5,332 nucleotides of DNA from Bacillota bacterium (GCA_023417285.1 JAEZFR010000451.1:1-5332), one strand, 5' to 3'; positions 1 through 5,332 are shown, counted from the first letter of the stretch. The notes: generated from the letters alone by a model not told the origin. Program-made: numbers and translations.

Positions 1-1
1 C

Positions 2-202
2 TTGTATACAAGCGAGATACCTGATCCTGATTTACTTATCAGAACAAGTGGTGAAAAGAGGATCAGCAACTATTTATTATGGCAGTTGGCATATACCGAG
101 CTGTGGTTTAGCGATAAGCTATGGCCTGATTTTAACGAAACAGATATTACCGAGGCAATTAAGGATTATAACAATAGAGAAAGAAGATTTGGCGGAGTAT
201 AA
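2..202 (+). CDS. uppS: Isoprenyl transferase / undecaprenyl diphosphate synthase, C-terminal part (5' end outside window)
   Basis: Only the last 66 codons are present, and the reading frame is open at the left edge, so the TTG at base 2 is an internal leucine and not a start. The enzyme is a cytosolic, membrane-associated cis-prenyltransferase that adds isopentenyl diphosphate units to farnesyl diphosphate to make undecaprenyl diphosphate, the wall-lipid carrier precursor. The fragment carries the family C-terminal signature DPDLLIRTSGEKRIS, followed by LLWQ, AYTE and WPDF, and ends in RERRFGG. Counting from base 2, Arg14, Arg20, Ser22 and Glu33 have the same spacing as the E. coli substrate- and Mg-binding residues Arg194, Arg200, Ser202 and Glu213. 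The family is usually about 230-260 residues, so roughly three quarters lies upstream. The gene ends with TAA, 33 nt before cdsA. Identity is secure, though the homologous family includes shorter-chain cis-prenyl synthases that this part cannot exclude. Confidence 0.95.
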   Translation: MYTSEIPDPDLLIRTSGEKRISNYLLWQLAYTELWFSDKLWPDFNETDITEAIKDYNNRERRFGGV

Positions 203-235
203 ATAATTCTGTCCATGATAAGGAAAGGGTAGAAA

Positions 236-1057
236 ATGTTAAAAACAAGGGTTATCAGCGCATTGGTTGGATTAGCATTGTTGATTACAGCATTATATAT
301 GGGATCATTGTTTCTGGGGATAATAGTTTGTGCAATTGCTGCAATTGGTTTGCATGAATTTTATAATTCTGTACAAAAGGCCAATTATAAGCCTATTAAG
401 CTTGTGGGATATTTATCCATAATCCCCTTGTTATTGCTTGTTTTAGATTATGCTAAGATAATTGACTTAGATATGGCAAAAGTAACTGCTGTATCGGCCT
501 TCATATTGATAGTACTGTGTATGGCAGTTATTGTATTTGCAAACAAGAAGTATAATATTATTGATGCTTGTATTACAATTTTTGGCGTTGCATATATTCC
601 ATTTACACTAAGTTTTGTTATTACCATTAGAAATCTGGAATTTGGAATAATACTCATATGGCTTATTTTTATAGGTGCTTGGGGTACTGATACCATGGCA
701 TATACCTGCGGAAGATTATTTGGAAAAAGAAAGATACTTCCTGAAATAAGCCCCAAGAAAACCTTAGGTGGAGCAGTTGGCGGTGCAATAGGCTGCGTAT
801 TACTGATGATGGCATTTGGCTATATTGTGGAAGTATATTTTGGACTAAAAATGTCCTATGTGGCACTTGCTATTGTGGGGCTGTTCTGTGGTATTGTTTC
901 ACAGTTGGGTGATTGGTGTGCATCAGCGATAAAAAGATATGTAAATATTAAGGACTTTGGTAATATTATGCCCGGTCACGGCGGAGTAATTGATAGGTTT
1001 GACAGCATTTTATTTGTTGCCCCTACAGTTTATTTTTTGCTCACTACTTTTATATAA
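236..1057 (+). CDS. cdsA: Phosphatidate cytidylyltransferase (CDP-diacylglycerol synthase)
   Basis: This 273-residue integral membrane enzyme makes CDP-diacylglycerol from phosphatidic acid and CTP, the branch point for bacterial phospholipids. Hydrophobic segments lie near residues 6-36 (probably two helices), 55-76, 83-102, 108-131, 136-156, 178-200, 206-222 and 256-272. The family signature is complete at the C-terminus: S230-x-I-K233-R234, K239-D240-F-G242, then PGHGGVIDRFD from Pro246 to Asp256. Asp226 and Asp253 are 27 residues apart, the same spacing as the metal-binding aspartates Asp219 and Asp246 that I recall from the Thermotoga structure. Another conserved stretch runs from Asp152 (DTMAY) to FGKRK (162-166). 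In the usually conserved SPKKTxE/QG motif, residue 178 is Gly instead of Glu or Gln. An AGGAAAGG ribosome site (221-228) sits 7 nt before the ATG. An earlier in-frame ATG at 215 is closed by TAG after five codons, which supports this start. The length is normal. Confidence 0.96.
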   Translation: MLKTRVISALVGLALLITALYMGSLFLGIIVCAIAAIGLHEFYNSVQKANYKPIKLVGYLSIIPLLLLVLDYAKIIDLDMAKVTAVSAFILIVLCMAVIVFANKKYNIIDACITIFGVAYIPFTLSFVITIRNLEFGIILIWLIFIGAWGTDTMAYTCGRLFGKRKILPEISPKKTLGGAVGGAIGCVLLMMAFGYIVEVYFGLKMSYVALAIVGLFCGIVSQLGDWCASAIKRYVNIKDFGNIMPGHGGVIDRFDSILFVAPTVYFLLTTFI

Positions 1058-1081
1058 GTTGATAGTCTATCATTTGTAAAT

Positions 1082-1137
1082 AGTGTGTAGTCAAACATAT
1101 ATGAGTACGTAGTTTATAATTTATAAAGAGTATGTAG
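1082..1137 (+). repeat. Three imperfect direct copies of AGTRYGTAG
   Basis: The copies are AGTGTGTAG (1082-1090), AGTACGTAG (1104-1112) and AGTATGTAG (1129-1137), differing only at the two central bases, where the pattern is always purine-pyrimidine. Copies two and three both have a G in front, extending them to GAGTAYGTAG. Start-to-start distances are 22 and 25 nt, roughly two helical turns each, and the array brackets the candidate promoter. Whether these are protein-binding sites is inference. Confidence 0.5.
1092..1120 (+). promoter_or_regulatory. Candidate internal sigma-A-type promoter before dxr
   Basis: A perfect -10 box, TATAAT, is at 1115-1120. With a 17-nt spacer the -35 position is CAAACA (1092-1097), which matches the consensus TTGACA only in its last three bases, and there is no extended -10 TG. 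Transcription would begin near 1127 and give a leader of about 50 nt before the dxr ATG. A weaker alternative is TTGTAA (1074-1079) with TATATG (1098-1103), spacer 18. In sequence this A+T rich, a chance TATAAT is quite likely, so the call is tentative. Confidence 0.33.
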
Positions 1138-1158
1138 AGTATTATCGCAAAGAGTTCT

Positions 1159-1165
1159 AGAAGGG
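1159..1165 (+). promoter_or_regulatory. Ribosome binding site of dxr with long spacing
   Basis: AGAAGGG is the only Shine-Dalgarno-like sequence ahead of dxr. It ends 12 nt before the ATG at 1178, longer than the 6-8 nt seen for the other genes here. No other ATG, GTG or TTG lies in frame between the upstream in-frame stop (TAA, 1124-1126) and 1178, so the start is nevertheless firm. Weak spacing could lower dxr translation. Confidence 0.55.
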
Positions 1166-1177
1166 TTTGGTAATTTC

Positions 1178-2335
1178 ATGGCAAAGGTTATTTCTATTAT
1201 TGGCTCAACAGGGTCAATAGGCGTTCAGACACTTGATGTTGCAAGAAATCTAGGAATAAAAGTTGCTGGCCTTTCAGCAAATTCGAATATAGATTTATTA
1301 GAAGAGCAGGTCAGAGCTTTCTTGCCTCAGGTTGTCTCAGTTGGTACAAAGCAGTTAGCCAAGACTTTAGAAGAGCGACTAAAAGACTTAAATATTGAGA
1401 TTTTTTATGGCAATGAGGGTATGAACAGGGTTGTAGAATTACAACAAGTTGATACTGTAGTAACTTCTGTTGTTGGTATTGCAGGATTACTGCCTACCAT
1501 GCATGCTATAAAGCACAAGAAAAATATTGCTCTTGCAAATAAAGAAACGCTTGTAACAGCCGGCAGTATTGTTATGCAGGCAGCGAGAGAAAATGATGTA
1601 GTAATATATCCCGTTGATAGTGAGCATTCGGCAATATATCAATGTCTGATGGGAAATACTCTTAAAGAAGTAGAAAAGCTAATTATAACTGCTTCAGGTG
1701 GACCGTTTAGAGGCAAAACACTTGAACAGCTAAAAGATATTAAACCTGAGCAAGCCCTAAAGCATCCAAACTGGAGTATGGGGAGCAAGATTACAATTGA
1801 CTCTGCAACGCTTATGAATAAGGGGCTTGAGGTTATTGAAGCAAAATGGCTTTTTGACATGCCTTTGGACAGGATTCAAGTTCTGGTACATCCCCAGAGC
1901 ATTATCCATTCCATGGTTGAATATGTCGATGGATCAGTAATGGCTCAGTTAGGTTCTCCAGATATGAGAATTCCAATTCAGTTAGCCTTAACTTACCCAG
2001 AAAGATATTCAAACAATTTTAGTAAGTTAGATTTGTTAAAATGTGGTATGCTTTCTTTTGAAGAACCGGATACCAAGACTTTCCGGTGTCTGCAGTATGC
2101 ATTTGATGCATTAAAAGTAGGCGGCACCATGCCGGCAGCAATGAATGCTGCAAATGAAATTGCTGTTGCTGCCTTCCTAGAGGGCAAGCTATCCTTCCTT
2201 GGTATAGCACAAACAATAGAAGCTGTTATGAATAAACATAATACGAATACTTTACCAGGTTTGGACGATATAATAGAAGTAGATGAATGGGCGCGAAACA
2301 TGGCGAATGAACTCATTCAATATAAAAGCCGTTAA
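1178..2335 (+). CDS. dxr: 1-deoxy-D-xylulose 5-phosphate reductoisomerase
   Basis: This 385-residue cytosolic enzyme carries out the committed step of the MEP isoprenoid pathway, turning 1-deoxyxylulose 5-phosphate into 2-C-methylerythritol 4-phosphate with NADPH and a divalent metal. It is the known target of fosmidomycin. The N-terminal Rossmann fold opens with the NADPH loop GSTGSIG (residues 9-15). Metal ligands are Asp147 and Glu149 in PVDSEHS, and Glu218 in the stretch SATLMNKGLE, where Ser209, Asn214 and Lys215 bind substrate. The flexible lid HPNWSMG starts at His196 and includes Trp199. These positions keep a constant offset from E. coli Asp150/Glu152 (3) and His209/Trp212/Ser222/Asn227/Lys228/Glu231 (13), so the active site is intact. 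The C-terminal part (about 300-385) is the helical domain. It is 22 nt ahead of rseP and likely cotranscribed with it. Also named ispC. Length is normal and no defects are visible. Confidence 0.98.
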   Translation: MAKVISIIGSTGSIGVQTLDVARNLGIKVAGLSANSNIDLLEEQVRAFLPQVVSVGTKQLAKTLEERLKDLNIEIFYGNEGMNRVVELQQVDTVVTSVVGIAGLLPTMHAIKHKKNIALANKETLVTAGSIVMQAARENDVVIYPVDSEHSAIYQCLMGNTLKEVEKLIITASGGPFRGKTLEQLKDIKPEQALKHPNWSMGSKITIDSATLMNKGLEVIEAKWLFDMPLDRIQVLVHPQSIIHSMVEYVDGSVMAQLGSPDMRIPIQLALTYPERYSNNFSKLDLLKCGMLSFEEPDTKTFRCLQYAFDALKVGGTMPAAMNAANEIAVAAFLEGKLSFLGIAQTIEAVMNKHNTNTLPGLDDIIEVDEWARNMANELIQYKSR

Positions 2336-2357
2336 CGGTAGATAGGTGGTCACTTAA

Positions 2358-3644
2358 ATGGGAATAATTATAGCCATTTTGGCTTTGAGCTTTTTGATAA
2401 TAATTCATGAATTGGGACATTTTTTGGTTGCAAAGGCTTTTAAGGTAAGAGTTAATGAGTTTTCTCTTTTTATGGGTCCTAAGCTATGGAGCTTTCAGAA
2501 GGGTGAAACTCAGTATTCACTTAGATTAATTCCAATGGGCGGTTATGTAAAAATGGAGGGTGAAGAAGAAGCCTCAGAGGATGACCGAGCATACAACAAA
2601 AAACCTATTGGTGTCAGAATGGCTATTATTGCAGCTGGCCCCATAATGAATATTCTGGTAGCACTTATTTTTGGTTTCATAATTGTTATGAATACTGGGT
2701 ATTTAACAAATGTTGTTGATAGTGTAAAGCCCGGTTCTGTTGCAGAACAGGTTGGGATAAAGGCTGGAGACAAATTTGTAAAATACAATGGCAGTAGACT
2801 GTTTATGATAAATGACATGGAGTTACTATCATACCCCTTGAAGGTTGATGACCCTGTTACAGTTGAATTAGAGAGAAACGGAAAGACACAGACAATAGAA
2901 TTCACGCCTGATAGAAACGGTGGATATAAGCTCGGCTTTACACCTAAAGCAGCTGATGGCTCAGTATCTAGAGAAGTACAGAATGTAGCAAGTAATTCTG
3001 CTGCATATAAAGCAGGTCTTAAAGAAGATGACAAGATAATTAAGCTTAACGATATTACTGTTAATTCTAGGCAGGATATAGCGGAGGCTTTAAATAGTAT
3101 AAAGGGAAATGAAGTAACTATCACTGTAGAAAGAGATGGACAACAGCTCTCACTCAAGCCAGTAATTGCTGAGATTGGAAAAAACCCTGAAATCTATTCA
3201 ATGGGGCTAACCTTCGGAGCTAAAGAAAGTGGTATAGTTGACGGTATTGGTCAGTCTGTGAATTATAACATTTCAATATCAAGATCGATATTCCTTTCTT
3301 TTTCTTGGCTATTCCAAAAGGTAGTTCCCACAAGTGATATGATGGGACCAATAGGCATTACCACTACTATTAGCGATACAGTTGCAATAGGGGAGAGCTT
3401 TACGGATAAATTAATTAATCTTTTATCCATTACGACGCTTATAAGTATAAATCTAGGTCTATTGAACCTGTTTCCTTTCCCTGCCTTAGACGGAAGCAAA
3501 ATTGTTTTACTAGCAGTTGAGGGGATTAGGAAAAAGCCATTAGCCCCTGAAAAGGAAGCACTTATTACGATGGTAGGCTTTGTTCTGTTGATTATGCTGC
3601 TCGTTTATGCGTCGTTTAACGACATAGTAAGAATAGTTCGGTGA
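2358..3644 (+). CDS. rseP: RseP/RasP-type site-2 intramembrane zinc metalloprotease with two PDZ domains
   Basis: This 428-residue membrane protease of the S2P family (M50) cuts transmembrane segments. Relatives release sigma factors by degrading anti-sigma factors (RseA in E. coli, RsiW in B. subtilis) and clear remnant signal peptides; the substrate here is unknown. The first helix (2-22) carries the zinc motif HELGH (His17, Glu18, His21). A second hydrophobic segment (about 86-111) includes GPIMN (94-98). Two PDZ-like units follow, near 117-183 (PGSVAEQVGIKAGDKF) and 205-270 (NSAAYKAGLKEDDKI). The C-terminal part holds NLFPFPALDG, where Asp378 is the third zinc ligand, then a last helix (about 402-418) and the family ending FNDIVR. 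An in-frame TAA immediately precedes the ATG, so this start cannot be extended; AGGTGG (2344-2349) is 8 nt upstream of it. Its place after dxr matches the order in B. subtilis (dxr-rasP). Confidence 0.96.
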   Translation: MGIIIAILALSFLIIIHELGHFLVAKAFKVRVNEFSLFMGPKLWSFQKGETQYSLRLIPMGGYVKMEGEEEASEDDRAYNKKPIGVRMAIIAAGPIMNILVALIFGFIIVMNTGYLTNVVDSVKPGSVAEQVGIKAGDKFVKYNGSRLFMINDMELLSYPLKVDDPVTVELERNGKTQTIEFTPDRNGGYKLGFTPKAADGSVSREVQNVASNSAAYKAGLKEDDKIIKLNDITVNSRQDIAEALNSIKGNEVTITVERDGQQLSLKPVIAEIGKNPEIYSMGLTFGAKESGIVDGIGQSVNYNISISRSIFLSFSWLFQKVVPTSDMMGPIGITTTISDTVAIGESFTDKLINLLSITTLISINLGLLNLFPFPALDGSKIVLLAVEGIRKKPLAPEKEALITMVGFVLLIMLLVYASFNDIVRIVR

Positions 3645-3730
3645 CGTTATACGCAGGTATACTATATACTTATAAAGCTATATAGTATAAGGCATGCTAC
3701 AGTTTAAATGCATACATTAGAGGAAAACAT
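3645..3730 (+). other. 86-nt rseP-ispG intergenic gap
   Basis: The gap is dominated by a perfect 11-bp inverted repeat (3658-3689). After it come the short palindromes GCATGC (3692-3697), TTTAAA (3703-3708) and ATGCAT (3708-3713), then the ispG ribosome site AGAGGA (3719-3724), 6 nt before the ATG. Several -10-like hexamers occur (TATACT 3658-3663, TATAGT 3681-3686), but I found no acceptable -35 partner for any, so I do not call a promoter. Confidence 0.6.
3658..3689 (+). repeat. Perfect 11-bp inverted repeat (hairpin) between rseP and ispG
   Basis: The left arm TATACTATATA (3658-3668) and right arm TATATAGTATA (3679-3689) are exact reverse complements separated by 10 nt. The loop can add a further CTT/AAG pairing (3669-3671 with 3675-3677) closing on ATA, leaving C3678 bulged. 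The arms contain ten A-T pairs and one C-G pair, so an RNA stem would be only moderately stable. The bases that follow are AGGCATGC, not a run of T, so it is not a standard intrinsic terminator on either strand. Possible roles are an mRNA-stabilising or processing stem, or a dimeric protein operator. Confidence 0.75.
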
Positions 3731-4795
3731 ATGAATAACAATACACCAGTGAGAAAACAAACAAAACAGATTAGAATAGGACAGGTGCTTGTCGGAGGTA
3801 ATGCTCCGGTAAGCATTCAGTCCATGACAAATACAGATACCAGAGATGTTAAGGCTACAGTTGAGCAAATTGCAAGGCTGACTGACGCCGGCTGTGATAT
3901 CATCAGGGTCGCAGTACCTGACATGGAAGCAGCGCAGGCCATCAAAGCTATAAAAGCCGGCATCACTATTCCGCTTGTCGCGGACATTCACTTCGATTAT
4001 AGACTTGCACTCGAGTGTATGAAAAACGGCGTAGACAAGATTAGGCTCAATCCAGGAAATATCGGCGGTCATGACAGGGTGAAAGCAGTTGCTGATATGG
4101 CAAAGGAGAGAGCAATTCCTATCAGAATTGGGGTTAATTCCGGTTCGGTTGAGAAAAGTATAGTTGAAAAATACGGTGGAGTAACACCGGAGGGCATGGT
4201 TGAAAGTGCTCTTTCACATGCAGGCTTACTAGAGGATGAAAACTTTTCTGATATAGCCATTTCTATAAAGGCTTCAAGCGTTCCCATGACAATTGCAGCA
4301 TACAGGCTATTATCACAGAGGACAAGCTATCCATTGCACGTTGGTGTTACAGAGGCAGGAACCATAAAAAAAGGTACCATCAAATCCTCTGTAGGAATTG
4401 GATGCTTATTGGCAGAAGGAATTGGAGACACAATAAGAGTTTCACTCACAGGTGACCCTGTTGAGGAAATTGTTGTGGGTAGAGAAATACTTAAATCACT
4501 TGGCATGATAAAGCAGGGCATTGAAATTGTATCCTGCCCAACCTGCGGAAGAACCAAGATTGATTTGATAAGCATTGCAAATCAAGTTGAGCCTGTATTG
4601 GAGAAGCTAGATAAAAATATCAAGGTTGCTATCATGGGGTGTGCCGTTAATGGCCCGGGAGAAGCAAAGGATGCAGACATCGGAATTGCTGGCGGTGTGA
4701 ATGAAGCATTGCTATTCAAAAAAGGTACAATCATCAGAAAAATACCTCAAGATAGGATAGTTGAGGAACTTATAAAAGAGATTAGTGAAATGTAG
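3731..4795 (+). CDS. ispG: 4-hydroxy-3-methylbut-2-enyl diphosphate synthase (iron-sulfur, GcpE)
   Basis: This 354-residue cytosolic enzyme performs the penultimate step of the MEP pathway, the reductive ring opening of methylerythritol cyclodiphosphate to HMBPP, using a [4Fe-4S] cluster and electrons from flavodoxin or ferredoxin. The N-terminal TIM barrel begins with VGGNAPVSIQSMTNTDTRD (about 17-35) and includes VADIHFDY and KIRLNPGNIG. The C-terminal cluster domain has Cys269 and Cys272 in CPTCGR and Cys304 in GCAVNGPGEA, with Glu311 as the expected fourth ligand. All are offset by one from E. coli Cys270, Cys273, Cys305 and Glu312. The length fits the two-domain bacterial form, without the plant-type insert. 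The stop TAG is followed directly by an in-frame TAA. It sits 86 nt after rseP and 32 nt before polC. In B. subtilis that position between the protease gene and polC is held by proS. No defects are seen. Confidence 0.98.
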   Translation: MNNNTPVRKQTKQIRIGQVLVGGNAPVSIQSMTNTDTRDVKATVEQIARLTDAGCDIIRVAVPDMEAAQAIKAIKAGITIPLVADIHFDYRLALECMKNGVDKIRLNPGNIGGHDRVKAVADMAKERAIPIRIGVNSGSVEKSIVEKYGGVTPEGMVESALSHAGLLEDENFSDIAISIKASSVPMTIAAYRLLSQRTSYPLHVGVTEAGTIKKGTIKSSVGIGCLLAEGIGDTIRVSLTGDPVEEIVVGREILKSLGMIKQGIEIVSCPTCGRTKIDLISIANQVEPVLEKLDKNIKVAIMGCAVNGPGEAKDADIGIAGGVNEALLFKKGTIIRKIPQDRIVEELIKEISEM

Positions 4796-4827
4796 TAAAA
4801 TATAAAATGTATTGATGGGGTCGTAAA

Positions 4828-5332
4828 ATGAGTAAACCGAATAGTTTGTTAAAGGATTTATTCCCTGAGGTAGTCGAATCAAGCGGGGAATTTTCTGTTT
4901 TGGGCGGACTGTCCGTTGAAAAAATGAGTGTTTTTATCAAGTCTAATAGGTTAGAAATCTATGCTGCTTCAAATGAGATTTTGAACAATGAGCTACTGCA
5001 GTCGTTCGAAACCAAGCTTTGTGAAAAGCTAGGTGCTGTTGCTGTGCTCATAATCAGATATACAAAGCCCTATACTCTGGAGGGGTTTGTAAAGGAATGC
5101 TGGGATAACATAGTTACTTTGCTAAATTGCAAGGTGGCACTGTCAAAGGGCATTCTTGCGGGGAGCACCTGCGACATTCAAGGTAATAAGCTCATTATCA
5201 ATCTGACTACAAAGGGAGCAAGCATACTAAAGGCGCAAGAATGCAATACGATTATAGAGAAGTATGTGCTAGAAAGCATTGGAAAGCCCTCAAAGGTTGA
5301 ATTCGTTGACGCACAGGTTGACAACACCACCC
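4828..5332 (+). CDS. polC: DNA polymerase III alpha subunit, Gram-positive type PolC, N-terminal part (runs off window)
   Basis: The frame is open from ATG 4828 to the last base, giving 168 codons plus one base, beginning MSKPNSLLKDLFPEVVE. PolC is the replicative polymerase of Firmicutes, usually over 1,400 residues with an N-terminal domain, OB fold, PHP domain with inserted 3'-5' exonuclease, and the polymerase core. Only the N-terminal domain is visible, so no catalytic motif can be checked. Recognition rests on similarity to the B. subtilis PolC N-terminus as I recall it. A W-containing helix here (FVKECWDNIV, Trp92) corresponds to LIQGYWSSVI there, and GNKLII (from Gly119) to GNKLIV, with similar spacing. 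The gene order also fits, since polC follows this cluster in many Firmicutes. The ribosome site GATGGGG (4814-4820) lies 7 nt upstream, and an in-frame TGA at 4813-4815 rules out an earlier start. The main alternative is an unrelated protein of unknown function, which I consider unlikely. Confidence 0.88.
   Translation, partial: MSKPNSLLKDLFPEVVESSGEFSVLGGLSVEKMSVFIKSNRLEIYAASNEILNNELLQSFETKLCEKLGAVAVLIIRYTKPYTLEGFVKECWDNIVTLLNCKVALSKGILAGSTCDIQGNKLIINLTTKGASILKAQECNTIIEKYVLESIGKPSKVEFVDAQVDNTT

Larger units (their letters stand above)
1058..1177 (+). other. 120-nt cdsA-dxr intergenic gap rich in short palindromes and repeats
   Basis: This is the longest gap in the window. It contains a 6-1-6 palindrome just after the cdsA stop (1060-1072), CATATATG (1096-1103), three copies of AGTRYGTAG, and a perfect TATAAT embedded in an A+T-only palindrome (1113-1127). 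There is no GC-rich stem followed by a T-run, so no intrinsic terminator is supported. I see no open frame of note and no known riboswitch. The most reasonable reading is a regulatory leader or internal promoter region ahead of dxr, but neutral A+T-rich spacer cannot be ruled out. Confidence 0.6.

Noticed and set aside
2..4. TTG at the left edge as a start codon for a 66-residue protein
   Set aside because: The frame continues past the edge, and the sequence is the conserved C-terminal part of UppS, so the gene is simply cut by the window.
448..756. Open frame of 102 codons on the minus strand within cdsA
   Set aside because: It is antisense to membrane-spanning parts of CdsA. Hydrophobic reading in the reverse frame is an expected artefact there.
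1058..1177. Riboswitch or T-box leader ahead of dxr
   Set aside because: The gap is only 120 nt and A+T rich. It has no T-box sequence, no conserved riboswitch core that I recognise and no terminator/antiterminator pair.
2543..3157. Open frame of 204 codons on the minus strand, opposite rseP
   Set aside because: It lies wholly inside the well-supported rseP gene. Its translation is low-complexity Ser/Leu/Ile-rich, as expected from the reverse of a conserved coding frame, and it matches no family I recognise.
3658..3700. Intrinsic terminator after rseP
   Set aside because: The stem has only one C-G pair and is followed by AGGCATGC instead of a T-run. The opposite strand also lacks a T-tract.
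3692..3713. Short palindromes GCATGC, TTTAAA and ATGCAT before ispG
   Set aside because: Six-base palindromes are common by chance in A+T-rich DNA, and they do not combine into a stable fold or a recognisable operator.
3704..4072. Open frame of 122 codons on the minus strand, overlapping the ispG start
   Set aside because: It is mostly antisense to the conserved IspG N-terminus, and I see no convincing ribosome site or family motif. It is treated as a shadow.
1..5332. Novel defence system, mobile element or biosynthetic cluster
   Set aside because: Every sizeable coding region is a recognised core gene in a known order. There are no transposase, integrase, toxin or nuclease motifs and no flanking repeats.

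Overview
The window reads as core chromosome of a low-GC, Gram-positive anaerobe, most likely a member of the Clostridia. Three things point that way: the A+T-rich sequence, an N-terminal piece of PolC (the replicative polymerase typical of Firmicutes), and the gene order uppS-cdsA-dxr-rseP-ispG-polC, which is familiar from clostridia. A Ruminiclostridium-like species is my guess from memory of similar proteins and is not shown by the sequence.

All six genes lie on the + strand and are tightly packed. They are the last 66 codons of uppS (2-202), complete cdsA (236-1057), complete dxr (1178-2335), complete rseP (2358-3644), complete ispG (3731-4795) and the first 168 codons of polC (4828 to the window end). 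The gaps are 33, 120, 22, 86 and 32 nt. No stretch over 300 nt lacks a gene. I see no tRNA, rRNA, CRISPR array, insertion sequence, known riboswitch or convincing intrinsic terminator. The set probably forms one transcription unit, perhaps with internal promoters in the 120-nt and 86-nt gaps.

The genes are linked by envelope and isoprenoid metabolism. Dxr (the committed step) and IspG (a late iron-sulfur step) belong to the MEP pathway, which makes the C5 isoprenoid units. UppS condenses those units into undecaprenyl diphosphate, the precursor of the lipid carrier for peptidoglycan and other wall polymers. CdsA makes CDP-diacylglycerol for phospholipids. RseP is an intramembrane site-2 protease that acts in envelope stress and membrane proteolysis. 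PolC is the replicative polymerase and has no direct metabolic link to the rest.

I found no undescribed multi-gene system. The parts least explained by known features are the two larger intergenic gaps. The rseP-ispG gap has a perfect 11-bp inverted repeat with no T-run. The cdsA-dxr gap has three spaced copies of AGTRYGTAG, a TATAAT inside an A+T-only palindrome and a small palindrome just after the cdsA stop. The two gaps also share a TTATAAAG...TATRTAG pattern. Smaller points are the tandem PDZ domains in RseP and an unusual glycine in a conserved CdsA motif.
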